This document shows positions 54,949 through 64,000 of a stretch of 64,000 nt of DNA, piece after piece. The DNA comes from Poa pratensis. Its lineage: Eukaryota; Streptophyta; Magnoliopsida; Poales; Poaceae. The position numbers were made by a program, and so were the translations under genes. Location: NCBI GenBank assembly GCA_947311845.1, contig CAMZMU010000069.1, positions 15,227,488-15,291,487 of the forward strand, in the 5' to 3' direction. The stretch's first letter is position 1. Each line of letters starts with the position of its first letter. The notes beneath the pieces were generated by a model that saw nothing but the letters and a program-made list of their open reading frames with translations, ran no database searches and was not told the DNA's origin.

Positions 54949-55437
54949 TGACATGGGTATGCCTATCGGGTACCCTACCATGAGGGTACCTGGTGCACGT
55001 ATCGACTAGGCCCAACTATCAGAGCCTACATGAAGCCCATGAAGGGAGGCCCACGAAGATGGAGTATCCTCCAAGTTTGGCGAAGCAATAGTCGGTTTAG
55101 AGTTTCCTTACTTGTAAATCGAGTCGGTTACGAACACCCGAGACCCAGCCTACTATTTAAGGACTGGGAGGGCCATCGAACCAGACCACGTACTTTCAGA
55201 GCCACCAAAACCCTAGCGAGATCGACATCTCGCCGGGACTCTTGTAACCATCATATTCACAAGCAATAACAGACAGGCAGGACGTAGGGGTGTTACCTCC
55301 ACACGAGGGCCCTGAACCTGGGTAAAATCTTTGCCCTGCTTGTCAGCCGACGATACTTCCAGCTCTACCACGTTCTCTCCCCATATTCATAACCTAGGGA
55401 CCTTAACCATGGGTCTTGATGAGTCTACCCCTCGTCA
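54949..55437 (+). repeat. 3' LTR of the Tat-lineage element
   Basis: 489 bp. Against the 5' LTR I see A/G near position 134, T/C near 203, and one-base differences in an A run and in a C run. It is followed by the target duplication GTAAG (55438-55442). Confidence 0.95.
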
Positions 55438-55669
55438 GTAAGCGTTGCATATTAATGATAGTGCTTTAATATATATTTATAAGGGTATGTACATCCATTG
55501 ACAAGACAAACAATATTTTATGGGATTGCATGTAGTTTATAGAAGAGAAAAGACAACACATGCTATCCAACAAATTATCTCTTAGCGCCGTCTTGAACAA
55601 ATAATGCTTGCATGTTCCTACAATCATGTCATGATTCAAACTAAGTAATTTTTAGTTTTATAGAAAATA

Positions 55670-55996
55670 CTCCCTCCATCCTTAAGTAAGTGTACTTTTT
55701 TTTGAGCAAGCAACGGAGGGCAAAAAGCCCACCTGAATTATATATAAATACTCAAAAGCGATAAGTGTACTTGTAGCTTAATCTAAGTAATTTTTTTAAA
55801 AATTTAACCACTTTATTGATAAAAATAGCAACATATGACATCACATTGGTATATTATGAACCTTCATTTCAAGATGAATCTAGTGATACTGATATAATGT
55901 CATAAATGCGGTTCTTTTCCTATAAAGATGGTAAAAAAATTAATAAGTTTGACTTATCTAAAAGGTAGAAATACACTTATCCGAGGACGGAGGGAG
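55670..55996. mobile_element. Stowaway MITE with an insertion
   Basis: Ends CTCCCTCCATCCTTAAGTAA and TTATCCGAGGACGGAGGGAG with TA on both sides (55668-55669, 55997-55998). The element is interrupted near 55700 by about 70 bp (TTTTTTTTGAGCAAGCAACGG onward), and the word AAGTGTACTT is repeated on either side. The interruption resembles a tiny retroposed fragment with a target duplication. It is non-coding. Confidence 0.75.
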
Positions 55997-58900
55997 TAAG
56001 TGACTAAGTGAAAAACTTGAGAGAGAATACCATGTAGTTTTTCTCTAAAAGCCATCTCTTTTTAAAATAAGACATGACTCTTGTATTTGTTTATCCCTCC
56101 TGGTACTTAACAATAATCACGCTTGTCACTCTCAAGATAACACCTCTGTATTGCGATTTTTGCACTACGTGTGCCAGTTAATCAATATTAGCTATTTTGT
56201 GGCATTGATATATTAGCGAAAGAAAAACCAATCAACGGAACCGGGAAAAAAGTCCGCGCCGTAACCGACACGTCAGAAAACTCCGCTCGCCGGCGCGTGG
56301 GTCCCACGATTATTTACCCGCCCCGCCTGGTAACCGCCCCCGCCACTTTCCCCCCAAAAATAACTCTCCCATCTCATCTCTATCGCCACTCACCCACCCT
56401 GCTACGAGTACTCGCCATTCTTCCCCGCCGCATTCGCCTCTCGAGGAGCAGAGAGACGCTTCGCCCATGGCGGGCGGCGCGGCCCTAGTACCGTCGCTGG
56501 CGCCGCCGGCGCCGGCTCCGTCGCAGCAGCAGCAGCAGCAGGTGGCCAAGGAGCAGCTGCAGAAGGCGGTGGCGATGAACGCGCTCCGCCTGCAGGCCAT
56601 CGGCGACCGGATCAAGGCCCACTTCCGCGACCCCAACGCGCTCCCGCCCGCCGACCTCAACCACCTCATCACGCCTTCGCCAGGTCCGTACCCCCGCCCA
56701 CATCCTCGGTCCCGGGCACTGCCCCCCTCCTCTGCCGCTCCCTGTGCCCCTAAATTTTAGGGTTTTTGGGCCAGCCACGGAGGACTCTTTCTCGTCGTAA
56801 TTTTACTTTGCGTGTGTGTGTGCTTGCAGAGGGATCGAATACGCGCTCTCGGGCGGGCGTATTCCGAAGATCGCGGCGGAAATAACCCGACCATGAAAAG
56901 GTAAAAATTTTGTGTTTCTCCTTCCTCTCCTCGACCGCCGATTTCCCTTGTTTTTCTTAGAGCAGTCTCCTCGACTGCTTTCGTCTTTAACTGCGCCTTA
57001 CAACTGTGGATGTGGCAATTTCTGCCGGCGCGTTGTTTATTATTATGCCATAATTGCTCTTCTATTAGTATTAATGGCTCACTGTTCCTGTTCGTGTGGA
57101 TTGCTACTGCAGTTATGAATATTGTTCAACTTGAATCTATACATGGAAGTTGGGTGGTTATTTGCTGCAAGGGCATTTTGCGTTTTCATTACAAGCTAGG
57201 CGTTTTACCCTTGATCTCTCGCGGATGCGCTTCCTTGGTCTAAATTGGAAGGTTTAGCCAACTAACATTAAATTTGTAATCGGGGACAGCAAGCTGTGTA
57301 ATTGTATGGCTCGAAACAATGCATGGTAGGCCGGTGATTTCTGTTAAGTGCCATAGCATCTCTTTCAGACTGATAGGGTATGCCGTGCATGTTAGTTCCA
57401 ATACTGATATAGAATAAATTAATTGACCAGGAAAGTTTAACGAGTGAAGGGAATGTAAGAATGATATAACATTCCCTTTCAGTACTGTAGTCGGTGAACT
57501 CTTTGGAGGATTCTAGCTCCTAACTTGCAGGAAATTATGTTAGATTTGTCATACTACCGTTCATATGTAATTTTTTGGCGCAATAAGCGAGTAGCTTTGC
57601 TAGATGCAGTTGCTTTTCTGCAAAATCCCCAAAATGCCATCTGTTCTGCATCACAGGAATGTAATTCACTGTTCCAACTTCTTTTCTTTTAGGGAACTTT
57701 TTACTTTCCAGCATTGTTGTGCACTTCCGTGTCATTAAACTCAAGTCTACCTCTATTAACCAGGTATATCAGCTGAGAAATGATCCATACTACAAACTTT
57801 CCCGACATGGTACTAATTATATCATGCAAGGTAAAATGCTTTCTCCATCTCAGGCATGTATGAGTGAGTATCACTTTAGAATTGTTTTCTCAAGCAAACA
57901 CAATTACTCTATGAGGAATATCCATGCATTTAGTCTTTTTACACATTGTTTATAGAAAAAAATCCAGCGTATACAGATTTATGGTTAAGAATATTTTTTT
58001 CGTAACCACATTCATGATCAACTGTTCATTTTCTTCAGCACAATGTTCGCTAGTATTTCCTCTTAACTGTATAATGATATATGTTTGGAGTTTTCTCAAG
58101 CGGCTAAAGGTTTCATCCATATGTGTACTGTGTTATGACTAATTTGCTTAATTTCAACATAGCATGTGACTTTATATCCCACTGAAAGTCAATTTGGTAA
58201 CACACATACTGTCTTGCAGAATGCTTTAAAAATAATGGTTTCAACCTGCAGTTACATTGACATTTCACAGAATGGCTGATGAGTGTGTATGAAATGCTTC
58301 GTTCTCTTTTATGGTCAATGTTCTATGAGGACCTTTTCCCCCCTGGGTGCAGTTTGTACTCTTATGGTGGCACGGCCGTATCATCTTAACCTAGTCATAA
58401 TTTCCCTTGCATGCAGATATCTGGAACTTCTGCACGCCTGGCAGCGAGCCAGCTAATGGCAGCACTGTGCTTCAGATTATTTCAACAGTAATGCCAAGGT
58501 AAGGAAGGAATCCCTCCCTCTGAATGTTTACAAGATACCATCTGCCATCATGATCACTGTTGTCTATGTTTATGTAATCTTAATACAAAATAGTAAATTG
58601 GGACTACGAAAGTATTAAAAGCCTATTTTTCTATGAAACTTGTTCTATAGATTGGATTGAAACTTCTAAACATTTTAAATTCAAGATGACTCAGATATCG
58701 CATATCACAATTATCAAGTAAAAAAATGTGAAAATACTTGAAAAAATACTATTTATAATATGGAATCCGATTCTAAATTATGTAGCTTTATAACAGTATG
58801 TATTTCAGCTTTGTAAACTATTAACTTCAAAATGATAAATTTATTACTTTCAGATGTTTAGGTTAGTAGAAGTAATATTGGTTATAAATAGATTAACCTA

Positions 58901-61206
58901 AGCCATTCATTTGATTCACGGCACAATTATATGTTTAATTGTGATTTTTCTTGTAGGACTAACCTAAGTTGAAGACGACCGTTTAGTCACTTCGCTGGAA
59001 GCAAAGGTGGTCAATCTGTTCAATTATATCTAATATGTGCGATTTTTCCAGTAAAGTTCTCCAAGTTGTTCTTATTACCGTCCAAACTTCTTTCATTCCA
59101 AATCCTCATATGTGACGACTGACGACAATATCTTGATCATGATAAAACCTAAGTTATCATAGCGTAGCCTGATTGATGAGTGGTAAACCTATGTTTCATA
59201 ACGTAGCCTGATTTTTTTTATATCTCTTCTGTACTACAGGTTGATATGAAAATTTGATGGCCGACTTCTTTATTCATATAAACTACCTAAAAATGAAAAG
59301 ATTGTAAGTACCGTTCCAGGGTGAATTTTATCAATATTTTTCAGTGTTTGTACCTGTATGGTGCCTCCAGAGTGTTAATTCTGTTTAAGCTGCTTGTGTA
59401 CTGATTTTTCCGCTATTGACTATTCACTTAAATTATCTTTTTTTAGTTTCTTGTCAAAGGATAAACTATTTTGGACACAGTGCAACTCTCTTAGTTACTT
59501 TTATGATGTTTCAGTAAACCTAGTAGCATCAAGTTTCTGCTCGCATATGAAAGTAAGTGTTAATATAAGATAGTTGACTGCATATTAGGTAACTGAATCT
59601 GTAAATTCGGTTGTTTTCTGGCTTCCTGCAGTGTTGCCCACTCTGGTCCTGTTGATTTAGGATCGACATGCTTAGTTTTGTATGCTGTAAAATACTCTGC
59701 TTGTGTGCTCATTATTGCAAAATCTCTGATCGTGTGCCCTTTGTATTTATTTAGTCATCGATATTATAATGATTATAGCGGCAGTCTGTAGCGTTTCATG
59801 ACTATGTAAATGTAGTTCTTGTCTTACTATTTTTATTTGGCAGCCATTGTCTCCTGATGTTATATCAGGTATATTTTGTTGTTTCACCTTCTGCAGAGTC
59901 TAATTTTGTCCAAAAGGAAAAATTAGATGTCTCATCGTGATCGCAAGCCCACCGCAATGTGAGGTGCATTACTTTCTTTGCTTTGATGCTTGCCAATGTT
60001 AAACAAAGAAACACAACAGATATTTTTTATGTTTCAGCTTTCTAGTAAACGGAAAAGGTGGACAAGAGGACTAATGTTTTTCAATGGTCAGCCCCACCAT
60101 CCTCGCCTACAATTTTTTTGAGAATAAAAAAAACATTGGTTGTCCACTTCCTGCCATTTCGTTTGCATGATTCAAAGCCTTGTGCAACCTGTGACCTCTG
60201 TTAATCTCTTTTGACAAACAAGCTTAGCTCACACATATCAAACATATAACAGGAAACAGGACCCCAGTTTCCAACTGATATCACCAAGATTCTCAAATAT
60301 GGTGCAAACATCTTACAAGCTGTTGGATATTTTAATGGTATGTTAGTGATGTTTGTGCCCTTCAATTTTTTCTCCAGAAGCATACATCAATTTTTTTCAT
60401 GCGCTGATTTAGCTTTATATTGCAGCTAACTACAATCGTAGCAGTAGCATTTGTGAACAATTGATGTCTTTTGATGCTCCAAAACTCAAGGACTACACCC
60501 ACCAGTCACAACAGATGTTCCTGGTAGGTGATTAAGTTCAGTTCTTTCAGTTTTAACGTTATGCCTTAACAATTTCTTGGATAAATTGAAATTGCGATTC
60601 TTGTTTGTAAATGGAAAGTTTCTTTTGACACATCTTGAATTTCATGAAGAATTCAGATATACTTGAAGGGCCATCAAGAGTTACCCTAAAGTGCCCCATA
60701 AGTACCGTATATCCATCTTCATGGCAGTGTTTTGCTGTATTAATGTTTGATATATTCTAAATTGAAAAACTTGGGTGTCCTTAAGTCTGTTATGTATCTA
60801 CATATGTTACAAGATCTCACGTGCTTTTGCTAAATGAACTAAATCCTCTATACGAACAATTCTACTTAGCAATCATTATTCCTTGTCTGATTGCCAACAC
60901 AAAAGTATCATGCATGTGTATTTAATAGCTGACAGTATATTCTCATTATATGACTACTATGATAGTCGATGCTTGTATAGACTTTGGTGTTTGATTTTGT
61001 AAATTCAACATGTTCGAAAGGAAATGCTGATGAGCTGCAACTTGAAAATGTTTGTTGCCTTTCTTATTGCAGTATTTTAGGCGCATGCGGACCCCAGTTA
61101 AAGGCACCTATGCAAACACCATCAGGTATAAATTATCCGTTTGTTTGTATTCATGGGTTGAGCTTTTCCCTCTTGGCAGAATGATAATATGACCCCTTTT
61201 TTTTAG

Positions 61207-61323
61207 TGTTTTGATTATGATAATTACATGGAGATGAACTTGAAGAAACCGACCTGGCGCTTCCATATTTGTAATACTCCTTCAAATTTCATTGACCTAC
61301 GTATTGATCAAAAGATGGCCAAG
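61207..61323 (+). pseudogene. PIAL2: SP-RING exon of PIAL copy 2, zinc ligand lost
   Basis: Copy 1 reads TWRCPFCNTP. Copy 2 reads TWRFHICNTP over the same 15 bases with no length change, so the first Cys of the Cys-x2-Cys pair is Phe. The rest of the exon (NYMEMNLKKP, IDQKMAK) and the GC donor are conserved. Without this Cys the SP-RING should not fold around zinc. Confidence 0.8.
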
Positions 61324-61739
61324 GCAAGTTCTATAAAAATATTTTACCTCTCTCTATATTCTCATCATTAATTATATTTTTCATTTGTGTTTAATCTCCT
61401 TTTCCTTTCAGGTTTTACAAGAGACAGCTGATGACATCATGATGTTCTTGTATTCCCTGATGGATCTTGGAAAGCTGTTCAAGTGAGAGATCAGATAGAC
61501 ACACAGGAGATATAATTCATCAGAATGGGGATACTGAGATACTGATGCAACTACTTCGATGTCATAGACCTGAGGTAAACAGGGATGAAGATGGTGATAC
61601 GCTTATGAGTTTGGCATCTCCCCAGAAGATTTGAAGCCTTTGTTGAATAGACAGGATTTATCTATCGCAGACTATCTTCCGGATGAAGCACAAACTTTTC
61701 GGTCCAGAAGACTAAATGTAGGTGGAAATAATGGATCAG

Positions 61740-61912
61740 TATTGGTACTTTAACTTCGGCCAAAATTCATTTACCATTGTCTACAAGAGAACCTGGCTCT
61801 AGTCTTTTGGGACCTTGAGTCTATTCATGGTACTTCAACTTCTGGCCGAAATCATTACCATTGTCTACAAGTGGACCTGGTTCTAGTTCTTTTGGGACCT
61901 TGGAGTCTAACT
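61740..61912 (+). repeat. Tandem duplication inside PIAL copy-2 exon 15
   Basis: Words GGTACTTYAACTTC, ACCATTGTCTACAAG, CCTGG and TTTTGGGACCTT occur twice in a row (about 61742-61822 and 61829-61910), but only once in copy 1 (36840-36915). The units differ by several bases, so the duplication is not recent. Confidence 0.75.
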
Positions 61913-63349
61913 TCCTAGAGATATACAAGCGAATGCAACCTGCTACCACAAATGATGTTCTCCTCTCTTTGAAACTCCTAATTCACATTTGCCATGCAGC
62001 AATTCACAAGGAGCATACCCCAAATCTTTTTCACATGCAATCACAGCTAGATTCTGTACTTAGATCAAAGTAGCACGGCATAACCTAGAACTCTCAGGAG
62101 AGAGCCTACAGGAGTCCAGGCTTTAGCATGCCACAACAATTATAAATCTAGAAGGGTGCAGGCAAATGTCTGAATTCTTCATCTCCCACTCCACGACCCA
62201 TTTCAGCTCCTTCAAACTACAAGCATATCATGTGACAAATGCAGACAGTGTAATCACATCGATGATTGGGTTGTTCCACTCTCAAGGGCTCTGATGGTTC
62301 ATCATCCTTGCATCATCAGTCGACACAACAGTAACTCTTTTGAAGGCCCTGTGGCATGATATTTGCCAACGTAGTGTAGCAATTACAGTGATTTATCTTT
62401 GCATAACATTGCCGTGCACATCATTTAGTAACACTGTCACATTAGAACTAGTTGATGACTTCACTTCTGCATTACTAAGTTATATATTTTTTGAGCTTAT
62501 GCAATACCAAGTTATAAGTTACCCGGAGCTGCAGAACTAGTATGAGTGATTGATGTTGAAAAAGTCCTCATTTGGTTCCGATAGACACCACCAGTGCCTA
62601 GTTTTTTTCACCTAAAAGAACGACAAGTTGAGTAAATACTAATAGTACTGTAGTCTGCCCGCTCGGGGTAGCCAATTTCAACCTACTAACTAGAAGTGGA
62701 TTAACTTCTGTTTCTGTATGTTTTGCTTGAATTAGATTCGTCTGACAAACATTTGTTTGACGGTCTTACAAAATGTTGGCAGGACATGGCGCACACCCAC
62801 TTGTTCGGGTTATGGGCCTTGCAGCATCACCCTTCATGTGTATGAGACCACCATCGCCGGGAGCCCAGGACAGGGTAGAGGTTCTAATGCCCATGGAACT
62901 CCTTTCCCCAACAACAGCAGCACTTTGATCCAGAGACAGGACTGGACAATCTAATGGGAACAGATCACGCCCAAGGTGGTGCAGGTAGCCAGGCCTATGC
63001 CGAGCCATCTCTACGCTCCCAAGCAGAGCCAAGCAATTGAGGTCCCAGGCAGTGTCCCGACAGCAACACCACCGGTGCAACAGCGTGTGCAGTCTCCACC
63101 GGTGCAAGCCGCGTGTGCAGTCTCCTCCCGTGCAACCGCGTGTGCGGTCTCCCAGTTTACCACCGCTGCTCCTGCCACGCCCTTCATTGAGGCTTCCGAT
63201 GCCCCAGAGCTTCAGATGGACCCGAACTGGCAGCCCACGGGGCGGATGAGGGGAGCCTGGTAGGTCCTGCTTACGACCAAGCAAATCGGACGCTACCTGC
63301 AGCCTGGTGACCAGCGGACAGGTGAGGCTCCAGTCCACCTGGCAGGTAG

Positions 63350-64000
63350 GCAGGCGCTGTGGGCGGCTCTGGGTTCAGAGTATCGGGTTAGACACTAACT
63401 TTCTTAGTGGAGTATGTTAGGCCCTAATGTAGGGATTACGGAGAGCAAAGTAAGTGACCTGCAGACACGCGGCCCCTTTTTCTTTAGCAGTTCCAGTGCT
63501 GCTTAGCGTACAATTGTGCTGTTAATGGAACGAATCATCTTATTTATGTCACCTCTCAGTTGTTGAACATTTCTGTGCTGTATTAAAATTATATATTTGA
63601 AACAATTAATTCAGTTAAATTGGAATGTGCACTTAGGGAGTAGCTCATAATTTCCAAATTTCAATGTCAAATGATCTTCCTGTAAGACTCAATCCGCCAT
63701 GCTGCCAGGAAGCAGAGGATACCATACACCTTTCTTTGTGTAAATGTGGATGAGGTGTTTTTTCTTTGAACAATTAAGAGGTTATTATAAGAGCATTTTA
63801 CGGATAGCAGCGTGTCAGGAGGCACTCAAGATACACTAGGATGTCTTTGCCCAAATTATCATGTCCTAAACTTAAGGTACATATAGCTAAAGACATGGAC
63901 TGAATATTGGCTGCTAGGTCTGCCAGTTTGGCTGCTAGATGCATGCCGTGTGGCTCTGCGTGCAGCGGAGAAGTCGGAGGAGCCAAGAAATATTACAGTT
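63350..64000 (+). other. 3' flank of PIAL copy 2
   Basis: Matches the 3' flank of copy 1 (38325-38374, 39262-39440 and 40080-40200) without the LINE and hAT insertions, for example GTATGTTAGGCCCTAATGTAGG and CATATAGCTAAAGACA. AATGGAACGAATCATC at about 63521 may be part of the 3' UTR. No further gene is seen to the end of the window. Confidence 0.5.

Larger units (their letters stand above)
42233..55437 (+). mobile_element. Complete Tat-lineage Gypsy LTR retrotransposon (13.2 kb)
   Basis: LTRs of 491 and 489 bp (42233-42723, 54949-55437) start TGACATGG and end CGTCA. The target duplication GTAAG is perfect (42228-42232, 55438-55442). A PBS (TGGCGCCGTCTGTGGG) follows the 5' LTR, and CTCGGGGGCTAC precedes the 3' LTR. 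The order gag, protease, reverse transcriptase, RNase H, second RNase H, integrase identifies Gypsy. The extra RNase H, the 5.5-kb region after integrase and the antisense gene there point to the Tat lineage (Retand/RIRE2/Grande relatives). The LTRs differ by only two substitutions and two homopolymer indels, so the insertion is recent. Confidence 0.95.
56467..63349 (+). pseudogene. PIAL2: PIAL-type SUMO ligase gene, copy 2, degraded
   Basis: Collinear with copy 1 over all exons and most introns, but shorter because the Harbinger nest, a Stowaway and a LINE are absent. Placed exons include 56467-56683, 56830-56900, 57764-57830, 58220-58283, 58417-58498, 61073-61125, 61207-61323, 61412 to about 62330, and 62783-63349. 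The first exon has a longer Gln run. Small deletions break the frame in nearly every exon, the donor after exon 4 has lost a G, and exon 14 has lost an SP-RING zinc ligand. Exon 15 contains an extra tandem duplication. Some one-base losses may be read errors, but the sum of changes points to a pseudogene. Tail words QMDPNWQPTG match copy 1. Confidence 0.8.

Overview
The window is nuclear DNA from a grass, most likely a Pooideae/Triticeae-type genome (wheat, Aegilops, barley or a close relative). The reasons are GT-AG introns, dense nested transposons, many TA-flanked Stowaway and TAA-flanked Tourist/Harbinger elements, an LTR beginning TGATACGTCTC, and a Tat-type Gypsy element with an antisense gene. 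Nothing bacterial or organellar was seen. The species call is inference.

There are two host loci, both of gene-silencing families. (1) A DRM-type de novo DNA methyltransferase gene (about 11.1-20.75 kb, + strand): UBA exons, one long intron, then a single methyltransferase exon. Its promoter and first exon are also present as a tandem partial copy at 8.68-10.01 kb. The last exon lacks the catalytic motif IV segment, and there is at least one frameshift, so it is probably a pseudogene or a non-catalytic relic. (2) Two tandem copies of a PIAL-type SUMO ligase gene (SP-RING/MIZ), 28.96-38.32 kb and 56.47-63.35 kb. They share upstream and downstream flanks, so the whole unit was duplicated. Copy 1 keeps nearly all splice sites and zinc ligands. 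Copy 2 has lost a zinc-binding Cys and carries many indels.

Mobile elements fill the rest. 0.66-7.81 kb: a non-autonomous Gypsy-like LTR element (minus strand). 12.93-19.60 kb: a Helitron (minus strand) lodged in the DRM intron, carrying a RAD7-like gene fragment, a tRNA-derived SINE and a 5S-rRNA-like tandem repeat. About 22.1-23.8 kb: a second Helitron-like element. 25.51-26.40 kb: two short head-to-tail Helitron-like modules whose empty site is visible in the duplicated unit. 29.46-32.12 kb: a nest of four TAA-flanked Harbinger/Tourist elements in PIAL intron 2. 38.4-39.3 kb: a 5'-truncated LINE. 39.44-40.05 kb: a hAT-type MITE with a perfect 8-bp target duplication. 42.23-55.44 kb: a complete 13.2-kb Tat-lineage Gypsy element with a perfect GTAAG target duplication and nearly identical LTRs.

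Caution: the very young 13.2-kb element still has about ten reading-frame breaks, and at least five of them are one-base losses inside homopolymer runs. The two LTRs also differ by two homopolymer indels. This looks like uncorrected long-read error, so single-base frameshifts in the host genes are weak evidence of decay. The DRM motif IV deletion and the PIAL copy-2 Cys loss do not have this signature.
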